DNA from: a virus
Direction: 5' to 3' (one strand)
Length of the DNA: 34,398 nucleotides
Virus record (IMG/VR): IMGVR_UViG_3300048927_000439
Coordinates: 1-34,398 of that record
A model generated the notes under the pieces. It worked only from the letters and a program-made list of their open reading frames with translations, searched no databases and was not told where the DNA came from. Position numbers and translations under genes: made by a program. Within the stretch, counting starts at the first letter, position 1. The number at the start of each line of letters is the position of its first letter. Of this stretch, positions 22,980-30,781 are shown piece after piece.

Positions 22980-23417
22980 TTAGCCGAGGCGAACAGCAGC
23001 GAGGCCGGCACCGGAGGTGCTGGTGTCCCACTGAGCGTTCGCGATGAGGGTGTTGGAGGTCGACGTCTTCGAAAGGACGCCGGTCGCCGGGGTGTAGTAG
23101 ACGGGATCGCCGACGGCGACTGCTTCCGAGGCCTGCACGACGATGACGCCCTTCTTCATGACGGCGACATTCTCGTACTGCTCGTATTTGCCAGTCTGGC
23201 GGGTCGGGTCGAGGACTGCGATGCCGACGAACTTGACGGTAGCTTCGGAGTCGACGACCTGGTTGTCGGCCGTGCCCTGGACCGCGACCTTACCAAAGCC
23301 GATGCCTTCGACGTCTTCCGCAAGACGGGTAACGATGACGGACGGCTCCATGTTGAGGACCATGCCCTCGACCCAGCGGGCGTGCTGGGCAAGGTAGGTA
23401 GTCTGAATTGCAGGCAT
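22980..23417 (-). CDS. Structural cement/decoration protein (DUF2190-like)
   Basis: A 145-residue beta-rich protein (FGKVAVQGTADNQVVDSEAT, FVGIAVLDPTRQT, VAVMKKGVIVVQASEAVAVG, DPVYYTPATGVLSKT). The 'GdpVY..pATG' segment is characteristic of DUF2190 and related capsid cement proteins, which bind the outside of the capsid and stabilise it. It sits between the scaffold/protease gene and the capsid gene, as is usual. Confidence 0.8.
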   Translation of the reverse strand: MPAIQTTYLAQHARWVEGMVLNMEPSVIVTRLAEDVEGIGFGKVAVQGTADNQVVDSEATVKFVGIAVLDPTRQTGKYEQYENVAVMKKGVIVVQASEAVAVGDPVYYTPATGVLSKTSTSNTLIANAQWDTSTSGAGLAAVRLG

Positions 23418-23430
23418 GAGCGTGCTCCCT

Positions 23431-23988
23431 TTACTGGTTGCCCATCCACGCCGACGTCATGTGGTCGGTCATGGCCTTGTGCGCGGCACTTGCGGTGGTA
23501 TTGGCGTCCTGCTGGGTGACCCCATTCTTGACGACAACGGCGAATGGATCGGCTTTCTTCGCGTCCTCGACGAGGATGTCGAAGCGAGCGTCGATGTAGG
23601 CGTCGGCCTTGTCAGCCACAGCGGCGTCACCGAGCTTCGCGGCAACGACAGCCTTGCGGATCGCTGCATCGGTCAGGCCCTCGGTACGGAGATCTTTGGC
23701 GATGGACTTGGCGACAGCGACGAGGTCGGCGCGGTCCTGGACCCGCTTGTCGAGATCCGCATCCGACAGAAGCTTCTTCGTCAGGTCGTCGATCTGCGCA
23801 TCCTTCTTGGCGATCTCGGCATCCTTTGCCGCGATAACCTTGGCGTGGTCGGCGTCCGCCTTGGCCTGGATGGCCTGAGCATCGGCAATCTGCTTGGTCA
23901 GGGCATCGATCGCGCGCTGCACGATCTGAGCGTCCTTATCGGTCAACTCGACCGAGAGGCCATCAACCATGAGGGTTCGGGTCGTCAT
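23431..23988 (-). CDS. Nested capsid scaffold protein from internal start
   Basis: A probable 185-residue product in the same frame as the protease gene. ATG 23988 (MTTRTLMVDGL) is preceded by AAAGGAAC at about 8 nt, as good a site as those of neighbouring genes, and marks exactly the boundary between the protease and the coiled-coil scaffold domain. Lambda C/Nu3 and P2-like genes use the same in-frame arrangement to make excess scaffold. This is inferred from the sequence only. Confidence 0.55.
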   Translation of the reverse strand: MTTRTLMVDGLSVELTDKDAQIVQRAIDALTKQIADAQAIQAKADADHAKVIAAKDAEIAKKDAQIDDLTKKLLSDADLDKRVQDRADLVAVAKSIAKDLRTEGLTDAAIRKAVVAAKLGDAAVADKADAYIDARFDILVEDAKKADPFAVVVKNGVTQQDANTTASAAHKAMTDHMTSAWMGNQ

Positions 23989-24549
23989 TGACCGTGTTCC
24001 TTTCTCTTCATCTCCGATTTTGAGGTGAGAACCGCCCCTTGCTGCGGAGACGACCGCAAGGTGGTTCATTCGAAGGTTGGTCTGGATGGCGTCATACTGC
24101 TCACCGGCAGGTGACACGCCGTCCTGAAACTTGAGAGCGGTGTCGTAGCCCATTGAAAGCTCGCGCTTTCCGCCCTCGACCTTATCAATGGCAGCCTTAT
24201 CCATGAGGACCATGGGGACGCGGACGAACTCGCCATCGCGCACCACCTCGCCACCGGTCTGGCCGACGGCAAGCTGCTTCCAGTTGTCAGAGGTGACGGA
24301 TTCCGACGGGTGATCGTCGGTCACCGGGCGGTAGGCATACGAGTGCATCGCATCCTGCGCGAAGACTTCCTCTTCAGGACGGTAGACGCGAACCACAGCC
24401 TTGTCGCGGAGACCATGCTTGTTCTCCGGATCGACTTCCCTGCCTGCATAAAGCTGGATGCCGGTCCGCGCGACCTTCACATCGGCAACGAGATAGCCAT
24501 CCTGGGTACGGCGAATGCCGTCCAAGGTCACAGTGTCAAACAGTTGCAT
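23431..24549 (-). CDS. Prohead protease-scaffold fusion (DUF2213)
   Basis: A 372-residue protein. Residues 1 to about 180 are the DUF2213 domain (VYRPEEEVFAQDAMHSYAYR, PVTDDHPSESVTSDNWKQLA, GGKRELSMGYDTALKF, NLRMNHLAVV), which includes the histidine- and serine-containing segments of the phage prohead protease group. Residues about 185-372 form a long helical, Ala/Lys/Asp-rich scaffold with a coiled coil (AKDAEIAKKDAQIDDLTKKL). ATG 24549 has GGGAGATCACCT before it. An internal ATG at 23988 with its own ribosome site suggests a separately made scaffold. Divergent from the sunset-domain gene 97 bp away. Confidence 0.82.
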   Translation of the reverse strand: MQLFDTVTLDGIRRTQDGYLVADVKVARTGIQLYAGREVDPENKHGLRDKAVVRVYRPEEEVFAQDAMHSYAYRPVTDDHPSESVTSDNWKQLAVGQTGGEVVRDGEFVRVPMVLMDKAAIDKVEGGKRELSMGYDTALKFQDGVSPAGEQYDAIQTNLRMNHLAVVSAARGGSHLKIGDEEKGTRSMTTRTLMVDGLSVELTDKDAQIVQRAIDALTKQIADAQAIQAKADADHAKVIAAKDAEIAKKDAQIDDLTKKLLSDADLDKRVQDRADLVAVAKSIAKDLRTEGLTDAAIRKAVVAAKLGDAAVADKADAYIDARFDILVEDAKKADPFAVVVKNGVTQQDANTTASAAHKAMTDHMTSAWMGNQ

Positions 24550-24646
24550 AGGTGATCTCCCTGCCCTTATTCAGAGCTGGCGCGTATCATTAGAATTTTA
24601 GTGGGCCGAGAAACCAAAACTACAAGCTCACCGTGTATCATGGGCC

Positions 24647-24910
24647 ATGAGCAAGTTTTCGGTTGTCGTCTTACTTTCATCGGCAGCGTCATTCTTTGGC
24701 GCGGGCGGCTACACGCTCGTGCCTCGATCGCTCTATGACCGCGCTTGCGACATCAAGGGCAATATTTCGATCGACACTGGCGAACGGATCTACCACGTCA
24801 AAGGCCAGGAATATTATGACGAGACCGTCATCCGCTACGAGCACGGAGAGCGGTGGTTCTGCTCCGAGCAAGATGCCCGCGCTGCTGGATGGCGCCGCGC
24901 TCGTAGATGA
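24647..24910 (+). CDS. Sunset-domain small secreted protein
   Basis: An 87-residue protein. The N-terminus is a hydrophobic export signal or anchor (FSVVVLLSSAASFFGAGGYT). It is followed by the compact domain CDIKGNISIDTGERIYHVKG, then QEYYDETVIRYEHGERWFCS and EQDARAAGWRRARR. This Cys-x-IKGN ... ERIYH.pGq.YY ... GERWFCSE.eA.aAGWR pattern is the 'sunset' domain, common in rhizobia, often at the C-terminus of thermonuclease-like proteins. Its two cysteines probably form a disulfide. It is read against the head operon and coupled by ATGA overlap to the next plus-strand gene. Likely a moron with an extracytoplasmic role. Confidence 0.75.
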   Translation: MSKFSVVVLLSSAASFFGAGGYTLVPRSLYDRACDIKGNISIDTGERIYHVKGQEYYDETVIRYEHGERWFCSEQDARAAGWRRARR

Positions 24911-25158
24911 CGAGCATTGCCAAGAGTCCCCATATGCGTCACAACTGGCGCATGACCGACGAACAGTTCCGAGCTTTGCGGCAGTTGATCCTTGACCAAA
25001 ACGTCAAGATCGAAGCGCTGTCCCTTGAGGTCCGGAAGCTCAAGCAGATCCTTGAGACAACCGAAGTCCTCGTCGTAGAGGATGAGCGCGTCACTAGCGA
25101 CGAACTCGAAGAACTCATCAGAACTCGACAATCCCGCGGGCCACGCACCGACAATTGA
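24907..25158 (+). CDS. Small coiled-coil protein, second gene of plus-strand moron pair
   Basis: An 83-residue charged protein. The helix EQFRALRQLILDQNVKIEAL, then SLEVRKLKQILE has heptad-spaced hydrophobics, and an acidic helix (ERVTSDELEELIRTRQSRG) ends it. The ATG overlaps the sunset gene stop (ATGA 24907-24910). Its last 41 bp overlap the convergent MuF gene end, so the two transcripts are antisense there. MTDEQF at codon 16 is a possible internal start. Function unknown. Confidence 0.55.
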   Translation: MTSIAKSPHMRHNWRMTDEQFRALRQLILDQNVKIEALSLEVRKLKQILETTEVLVVEDERVTSDELEELIRTRQSRGPRTDN

Positions 25159-25933
25159 TCGGCTGGCCTGGCGGTAGGCCGTCCTCGGCGCCCGTTGGCT
25201 CGCCCCACTTATAGGTGTTGCCGTCAAGCTTCCTGTGCAGCGCCCTCACCCGCTCATCATGCGCGGTCACCCACACATATGATGTAACGCCTGCCTGCTG
25301 TTGCCGGATCTTGTTGAGATCCGAGTTGAACTTGCCGGTCTGGTCGCGAGCGATCAGCTTTGCGCGCCGATCGGTGATTCCGAACTGCTTCTGCAGCTCT
25401 TTCCGCAAGGTGGCGACCGAGTTGCCGGCGATGCTGTTCGTGTAGACCGTCTGTTCGATCCGCTTCACGATGTCGTCGGACATGCTCTGGATCAGAGACG
25501 TGTTCCGAGCGACCGCCGCCTGCAGATAATCACTCAGGTCCTCGTCCCGAACGACCGACGACAGGTTGATGCCCAGCGCCCGCTTGGCCGTTGCCATGAA
25601 GGCTTCGGTGTGGCGCTGCCCTTCGAGATCAAGGATGCGGCTCACTGTGTCGGATGCCACCCGCTGCAACTGGTTCGCCAGCGCTTGCAAGGTCGAGAAC
25701 CAGGTTCGGTCCGCGTCTCCCGTGAAGGCGCGCGCGGCGCGCTTCTGCGTCTGTTCCTGTTGGTAGAGCGGGATGATGCTATCCCGCGCTTCCTTCGCAA
25801 TCTCATTCAGCATCGACCACAGAGCGGCGTAGTACTGCTTTTCGAACGAGAGCCGGACATCGACCGCCGGCAACTCGACTACAGTGCCCTTGGGCTTCTC
25901 GGCCAGCTTGGCAATGGAGTAACGGAGCATCAC
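25118..25933 (-). CDS. MuF-type minor head protein
   Basis: A 271-residue protein with the Mu F / SPP1 gp7 domain: AKLIARDQTGKFNSDLNKIR, YVWVTAHDERVRALHRKLDG and the C-terminal LPPGQPINCRCVARGIVEF with its CxC pair. Such proteins bind the portal inside the head and may be ejected with DNA. Its start overlaps the portal stop by 4 bp (ATGA). The N-terminal about 130 residues are helical. Confidence 0.9.
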   Translation of the reverse strand: MMLRYSIAKLAEKPKGTVVELPAVDVRLSFEKQYYAALWSMLNEIAKEARDSIIPLYQQEQTQKRAARAFTGDADRTWFSTLQALANQLQRVASDTVSRILDLEGQRHTEAFMATAKRALGINLSSVVRDEDLSDYLQAAVARNTSLIQSMSDDIVKRIEQTVYTNSIAGNSVATLRKELQKQFGITDRRAKLIARDQTGKFNSDLNKIRQQQAGVTSYVWVTAHDERVRALHRKLDGNTYKWGEPTGAEDGLPPGQPINCRCVARGIVEF

Positions 25934-27744
25934 TCCTCACTGACGTTGGACTGCCAGTCCTCTTTGACCTCTTTGAACACTTCGGGGCCGAGCACGATCT
26001 CGCCCTGGTAGGGTTCGACCGTCGATAGATCCGGCGCATCCGGGTCATAGCTGATGGTGATGTGAGGCTGATACTCGGGATGATCCCAAGTCGCGCCCCG
26101 CTCCACCATCTCGTCATGACGCCAGCGGAGCATGTTGGAGGAGAAGAGTAACACGCGAGCCTCGCCGAACTTCTCCATCAAGCGAGCACCACCGCGCGGA
26201 ACCTTCATCTCTTCGTCCCATGCGCTACCCATCTCCATCCAGTCGACGGGTGTGCGGCTGTAGGTGATGGTCACATGCAGGTCGTCTGCGGGAAGCGTCT
26301 TGAAACCCTGCCCCTTTGCCCAGGCGATGATCTCGGCGGCGTTCACGACGTTGCGAGAGACATACAGTGTCCGAGGAGCCGCATCCTTGGCCTGCTGTTT
26401 GGCAGGCTCTTCCGTCGGGTCTGTCTCGTCATCCTCGCCGAGGTCGAACTCGCCCTTGGCATCGGTGTCGGCTACCGCCTGGTCGAGACCCGGATAGAAA
26501 CTCGACTCCACCAACTGATTGGTGACGACCGTGCGCAGCTCGACAGGCGTGAAGATGCCCGTGTCCGTCAACGTCTTTGCCGTCTCGGCGTTCATCTTGC
26601 CGATCTCGGCCTGTTCCTTCTCGGTCATCTGCTTGAGCGGAGACCAATCGTAAAAGACTTCCGGCGGCCGGCTGCCGAGTGCAGAGCGGATCAGGCACTC
26701 GTCGAACCGATACAGCGCCGGCGTGATCTCCAGCATCTGGATCGAAGAAACCCGATCGTAGTAGTTGTTCATGTCGGACTCGCCGGTCGACGACATACCC
26801 GCCGGCGACTGACCGAGGAGACGGGTCACCGGGATATCGGCGGCACCGGCCGCCATCTGCAGGAACGACTGCATGACGTCTGGCAACGTGGCGAAACTGA
26901 CCTGCTTGCGCTCGTATTCCTCGTCCTTGTCGAGGATCAGCGCGCGGTTGATACCCTTCGAGGTGGCCGCCAGCGTGAAGCGCTCAAGCAACTTGTTGCG
27001 ATAGACCGGGTCCGCCAAGCTCGCCATGAAATCAGGGATGCGGAAGACATCGACATTCGCCTCGAAGACAAGGCTCGCGATGTTCGCCGCGGTCGCGTCC
27101 GCATTCCTCATGGCGGAGTAGACGGACTCGATGATGCTGTCGCCCCAGCCCTGGTTGACACCGAAGTTCAGCAGGTTGTCACCGTGCGGTGCGCCGATAA
27201 AGATGGCGAGCCGCGATGGGTGAATTTTCACCATGGTGGCGTTGCCCGTCACCTCGTACCAGGCGGGTTTGCCAAAAAACTCCGACAATACATCCTGCTC
27301 GATCGGGCCCGCCGTGACATCGCGGCGCGACAGCACCGTGAGATACTTGATACCGCCCTTGCCCATGCGCTCGACATTAAGCGGCTGCATAAGATCCTGC
27401 TCGCCGGTACCGATATAGAGCGCAGCACCACCCCACAGGCGAGCCTTGACCTTTACATCAAGGAGTTTTCCCCAGAAGTTGAGGCGCTTCTCCTCGCCCT
27501 CGATGAGTTCTATCTGGTCCTGTTCGGCCTGCCATTCTCTACCCTTGCGGATGGCATCCATCGCCGGGATATCGACGATCTTCCGGCCAAGCCAGTTGCT
27601 CTTGTAGATCGCGGCAAGCTGATAGTCGTCGATGTATTGAAGGCCATAGGAGGCCGTCGCCATCTTGTCCCGGTTAGGATCGCCAAGGCCAGCGACGACC
27701 GAGCGCAGGCTGTCATTCGCCCGAAGCTGGATCACGTTACCCAT
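25930..27744 (-). CDS. Portal protein (DUF1073) with C-terminal Acb1-like 2H phosphoesterase domain
   Basis: A 604-residue protein. Residues 1 to about 420 are a DUF1073-type portal (LVFEANVDVFRIPDFMASLA, VTRLLGQSPAGMSSTGESDM, NNYYDRVSSIQ), the dodecameric DNA channel of the head. After an acidic linker (EFDLGEDDETDPTEEPAKQQ), about 150 C-terminal residues form a 2H phosphoesterase domain with its two HxT motifs, LHVTITYSR (His about 490) and QPHITISYD (His about 561). This arrangement is shared with Acb1, the phage enzyme that cleaves cyclic oligonucleotide signals of CBASS. I use ATG 27744 because AGGAAGGG lies just upstream; ATG 27762 lies before that site. Portal function is sure; enzyme activity is inferred. 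Confidence 0.88.
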   Translation of the reverse strand: MGNVIQLRANDSLRSVVAGLGDPNRDKMATASYGLQYIDDYQLAAIYKSNWLGRKIVDIPAMDAIRKGREWQAEQDQIELIEGEEKRLNFWGKLLDVKVKARLWGGAALYIGTGEQDLMQPLNVERMGKGGIKYLTVLSRRDVTAGPIEQDVLSEFFGKPAWYEVTGNATMVKIHPSRLAIFIGAPHGDNLLNFGVNQGWGDSIIESVYSAMRNADATAANIASLVFEANVDVFRIPDFMASLADPVYRNKLLERFTLAATSKGINRALILDKDEEYERKQVSFATLPDVMQSFLQMAAGAADIPVTRLLGQSPAGMSSTGESDMNNYYDRVSSIQMLEITPALYRFDECLIRSALGSRPPEVFYDWSPLKQMTEKEQAEIGKMNAETAKTLTDTGIFTPVELRTVVTNQLVESSFYPGLDQAVADTDAKGEFDLGEDDETDPTEEPAKQQAKDAAPRTLYVSRNVVNAAEIIAWAKGQGFKTLPADDLHVTITYSRTPVDWMEMGSAWDEEMKVPRGGARLMEKFGEARVLLFSSNMLRWRHDEMVERGATWDHPEYQPHITISYDPDAPDLSTVEPYQGEIVLGPEVFKEVKEDWQSNVSEE

Positions 27745-27886
27745 TGCGGCCCTTCCTGACATTCGGCGGGTTCTTCACGACGTCACGAGCGACCTTCGGC
27801 AGCACTTTCAGGACGCCCTTGGCTCCTGCCTGCTTCCGTGCTTCGGCAATCATCTGCCGGCGCTTCTCACAAGGTCCACAGGCCAT
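27737..27886 (-). CDS. Tiny phage protein between terminase and portal
   Basis: A 49-residue, very basic protein beginning MACGPCEKRRQMIAEARKQA and ending in VVKNPPNVRKGRNG. The CxxC near the start and the basic helix are the only visible features. It begins 4 bp after the terminase stop and ends inside the portal start region (8-bp overlap with the chosen portal ATG), which supports a coupled gene in the chain. Too short for default gene callers. Function unknown. Confidence 0.65.
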   Translation of the reverse strand: MACGPCEKRRQMIAEARKQAGAKGVLKVLPKVARDVVKNPPNVRKGRNG

Positions 27887-27889
27887 AGG

Positions 27890-29329
27890 TCATCCAATAT
27901 TCGACAGAGTGTAGTTCGAGCCGGTGATGTGGACGTTGTCGGCAGCGATCACCGCGTCCGCAAGATTGTGAGACTTCACGCCCAAGTCCTTCTTGAGCTT
28001 CAGTTTCGGGACAACCCGCTTTTTCCCCTCACTCTCAGCCCACCAGGGCACACAAAGCTCGGTGAACAGAGCATCCAGCTTCTCTTTCCCCATCTTCGAG
28101 GAGAACGAAAGGATATCCTCGGGTTTGACCGGATGCCCTCTAACCACGGCGTTGAAGGTGAGCATGGCGCGGCGAGCAGTATTGGCCCAAGCCTGCGCCT
28201 TGAGGTTCAAATACTCGTCCTTGTTGAGAGGACTGTTTTTGTTTAGCGGATCGCTAGGCTTCTCGCCGTCCATGACGGCGCCGCCGGCGTGAAAAGCATA
28301 GTGCTTCACCTTCGCGCCACCTGCGCCGTTCTGCTCGTCGATATAGCCACCGACGAAGGCGCCGACGCCGATCGTGTCGTAGGATACTGTCGCGCCGGCA
28401 TGCTTGGCCTTGGCCCAAACCCGCTTCGCGTTCTGGACGAGCTCGTCCTTGCCAGAGGCCCAATCCTCGGCATCCATGAAGACGCCATTGATCTTATCCG
28501 CGGTCGCGCTCTTGTCTTCGCCGTCGTCGGCCGGGTCAAACCCGACGATGTTCCGGCCCGTCATCGAGATACCGAGCACCTCGTGGGCATCGACACAGGC
28601 ATCGAGCCATTTGCGCTTGAAGATCGACAGCTCGCTATCGCCGAGCGGCACCCCGCCATAGACGTGTTCGAACTTCTCCGGGTTGCGCTCCTGCATTGCC
28701 GCGATGTCGCGCAGCGCTTTGGCCGAAAGGAACGGGTTCTCGGTGTAGTCGATCTTCCGCACAATGCAGTGAGGCGGCACGTTGACGACAAAGTTCTTCC
28801 AGACGTAGTCAGTGACCAGCTTAGGATTGAACAGCAGTATCGCCAGACTGTCTTCCTTGCGGATCGTCGGGCCGATGACGGTCCACTGATCCTCGGTCAG
28901 CTTCTCCGCTTCTTCAACCCAAAGGATATCGACATCGGACGTGCCCTTGATGTCCTCAAGGTTTCGCTCGATGCCGTAGAAGATGAACTCCGCCCCGGTC
29001 CGCCGGTGGATGATCGTCGTCTTCTGGACGTCATAGGCGGCCTCAAGCCCGAGATGAGCGATCGCCCACTTCAGTTCGGTGTAGACCGAGTCCTGAATGC
29101 GGTTCTGAAAGCGACGAATGCAGAGAACGCGCATCCTGACGCCGACGTGATCGACCAGACGGACCAGTTGGCAAGCTGTGTCTCTGGTCTTCGAGCTCGA
29201 ACGCCCACCGTGAAGAACAGCGATGTCAGCTTGGCCCAGAAAAACCTCTTCCCAAAAGTCGTGAAGGGCTGGGTTGGTGAGGTGGGTGGTAGCGTCTAGC
29301 TCTTTTCGCTGCGCAGCACTTCCCGCCAT
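27890..29329 (-). CDS. Terminase large subunit
   Basis: A 479-residue packaging motor. ATPase: Walker A-like VLHGGRSSSKTRDTA (about 38-52) and Walker B DILWVEEAEKL, with RRFQNRIQDSVYTELKWAI typical of the PBSX-type TerL. Nuclease domain: GFDPADDGEDKSATA (first catalytic Asp) and VSYDTIGVGAFVGGYIDEQN. The length is standard. It overlaps the small terminase gene by 34 bp. It drives headful or site-specific DNA packaging through the portal. Confidence 0.93.
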   Translation of the reverse strand: MAGSAAQRKELDATTHLTNPALHDFWEEVFLGQADIAVLHGGRSSSKTRDTACQLVRLVDHVGVRMRVLCIRRFQNRIQDSVYTELKWAIAHLGLEAAYDVQKTTIIHRRTGAEFIFYGIERNLEDIKGTSDVDILWVEEAEKLTEDQWTVIGPTIRKEDSLAILLFNPKLVTDYVWKNFVVNVPPHCIVRKIDYTENPFLSAKALRDIAAMQERNPEKFEHVYGGVPLGDSELSIFKRKWLDACVDAHEVLGISMTGRNIVGFDPADDGEDKSATADKINGVFMDAEDWASGKDELVQNAKRVWAKAKHAGATVSYDTIGVGAFVGGYIDEQNGAGGAKVKHYAFHAGGAVMDGEKPSDPLNKNSPLNKDEYLNLKAQAWANTARRAMLTFNAVVRGHPVKPEDILSFSSKMGKEKLDALFTELCVPWWAESEGKKRVVPKLKLKKDLGVKSHNLADAVIAADNVHITGSNYTLSNIG

Positions 29330-29907
29330 GTTCTCGTCTCGGTCTGTATCGGTGCGCCGTCGGGGCCGGAGTGCTCGTGGCGCTCGACGAACATGCCAAG
29401 ATGCTTGCCGATATCGACAAGCGCGCCCTTCTTGTCGTGGAACTTGATCTTGATTCCGCCCGTCGAATTCTGGCTGATCTCAGCGATCGCGGCGGCCGTG
29501 TCGTCGTCGATCTCGTCACTGGAGATGAGCTGCACGTTGCTGGTGACGACAGTCTTGACCACGAGGACATCACCGCCGTCGGGATTGTCCTCCTCGGTGA
29601 CCAGCGTGCCTTGCCACTTGATGGCCTTGCGGATGTCAGCGAAGCCGATCTTGGCCAACTCTGCCAACACGCGCTCTTTCGTGATGGCGAGCTTGTCGAT
29701 GGCCTTCTCGGTGGCTTTCCGCTCTACAGTCCGCTCCCACTCCAAAAGCTCGGACACGCGCTGTCTGATGTTGTCTTTCTGCTGTAAGCGAGACGCATTT
29801 CCTCGGTCAGGCCTGAATCCAGCGGCGGCATATGCGTCATCTGCTGTCTTGCCTTTCGCCAACTCATGCGCGAACTTCTCGTGCCGTGCGTTCTTCAGGA
29901 CCGACAT
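29296..29907 (-). CDS. Terminase small subunit
   Basis: A 203-residue protein of the Terminase_2 family. The N-terminal NARHEKFAHELAKGKTADDA, YAAAGFRPDRGNASRLQQKD is the DNA-binding helix-turn-helix region that recognises the pac/cos site. The remainder is oligomerisation helix plus a beta region (EEDNPDGGDVLVVKTVVTSN). ATG 29907 is only 9 bp from the divergent plus-strand gene at 29917, so the minus-strand promoter must lie further upstream or be shared. Confidence 0.9.
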   Translation of the reverse strand: MSVLKNARHEKFAHELAKGKTADDAYAAAGFRPDRGNASRLQQKDNIRQRVSELLEWERTVERKATEKAIDKLAITKERVLAELAKIGFADIRKAIKWQGTLVTEEDNPDGGDVLVVKTVVTSNVQLISSDEIDDDTAAAIAEISQNSTGGIKIKFHDKKGALVDIGKHLGMFVERHEHSGPDGAPIQTETRTWREVLRSEKS

Positions 29908-29916
29908 CGGTGAACC

Positions 29917-30159
29917 ATGGGGCTATTGATGGGTTGGTTTTCAGGCGACAAAGAATTTGAGAAGTATCAGGCTGAGCAGCGGATGCTCGACAAAGCCAAA
30001 CCCCATGAGTACGTGGGATACTTCATCGGAGTGAACAGCAAGGCCATTCTCACAGAACTGCGGATCATCAGGTGGCTGCTCGTTGCCATCCTCGTACTGA
30101 TAATGACCTTCGCAACCCACTATTTACCGGCCGGCTGGTGGTACAAGGGCTGGCTCTAA
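29917..30159 (+). CDS. Small single-pass membrane protein
   Basis: An 80-residue protein: a charged cytoplasmic N-terminus (GDKEFEKYQAEQRMLDKAKP) and one transmembrane helix (WLLVAILVLIMTFATHYL), then the short aromatic tail PAGWWYKGWL. Translation starts at ATG 29917 or 29929; neither has a strong ribosome site. It faces away from the terminase genes and is followed 4 bp later by another membrane-protein gene. A holin is conceivable by size, but the location beside terminase and the opposite strand argue for a moron. Confidence 0.6.
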   Translation: MGLLMGWFSGDKEFEKYQAEQRMLDKAKPHEYVGYFIGVNSKAILTELRIIRWLLVAILVLIMTFATHYLPAGWWYKGWL

Positions 30160-30163
30160 TCCG

Positions 30164-30454
30164 ATGATAGACACGGCGGTCCGCTTTCTATGGGCCTACC
30201 TTCTCTTCGGTTGGTTGGCCACGTTCGTGTACAATTGGTACTTGATCGAAAAAACGGTCAAGGCAACTGGCGGCGATGGTCCGTGGGTTAAGCGAGGCCG
30301 GGATCAATTTCCGTATGTCCTCGCGAAGCACCCAGAATGCCCACCAGAGCTCGCGCGCATCCACCGGATCTGTACCAGATGGATATTCGGGACATTTGCC
30401 GTCTTCGTCATCGCGCTGTATTTTTGGAGCTGGCTCCCACACCCAAAATGGTAA
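30164..30454 (+). CDS. Small two-pass membrane protein
   Basis: A 96-residue protein with hydrophobic helices near both ends (FLWAYLLFGWLATFVYNWYL and WIFGTFAVFVIALYFWSWLP), joined by a charged loop with two cysteines (HPECPPELARIHRICTRW). It begins 4 bp after the preceding stop, so the two are probably one plus-strand transcription unit. Not recognised. Confidence 0.6.
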   Translation: MIDTAVRFLWAYLLFGWLATFVYNWYLIEKTVKATGGDGPWVKRGRDQFPYVLAKHPECPPELARIHRICTRWIFGTFAVFVIALYFWSWLPHPKW

Positions 30455-30578
30455 CCAGTCGATGGCTGTCGTTTGACAATCCATCGCCTCTAGCTAATGT
30501 TCCCCCATGGCAACCGAACGGTGCGGCTTGAGAAGGCGTACGGGGACCCGCCTTAGTGGGACGAATTTCGATGCCAGA

Positions 30579-30628
30579 GGAAGGGGGTCATAGGGCTCTC
30601 CGGAGGCAACACCTATGACTTCCCTTCC
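30579..30628. repeat. Long hairpin with nested palindromic loop
   Basis: GGAAGGGGGTCATAGG (30579-30594) pairs with CCTATGACTTCCCTTCC (30612-30628), about 15 base pairs with one bulge. The loop contains the palindrome CTCCGGAG. No T-run follows. Candidate RNA stem or DNA-binding site. Confidence 0.5.
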
Positions 30629-30781
30629 GTTTGCCTGCCGCGTTCCTTCCGAAGCAGCGCACGCGACTCACGGTCGTTAGGAAGGCCATTGCTTCGACGA
30701 AGCCAAGCGTCTTGGCCCGAATTCCCTTACTATTGAACGACCAATGATAGCTAGCTCTCCCTTCACAAGGAGAAGACTCAG

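Noticed and set aside
21882-23519. A 545-codon open frame on the plus strand
   Set aside because: It lies exactly antisense to the capsid, cement and scaffold genes, which have clear family matches. Long antisense frames are expected in GC-rich DNA.
26275-27759. A 494-codon open frame on the plus strand
   Set aside because: Antisense to the portal gene, with an Arg/Asp/Val-rich composition typical of a shadow frame.
28289-29299. A 336-codon open frame on the plus strand
   Set aside because: Antisense to the terminase large subunit, whose ATPase and nuclease motifs are clear on the minus strand.
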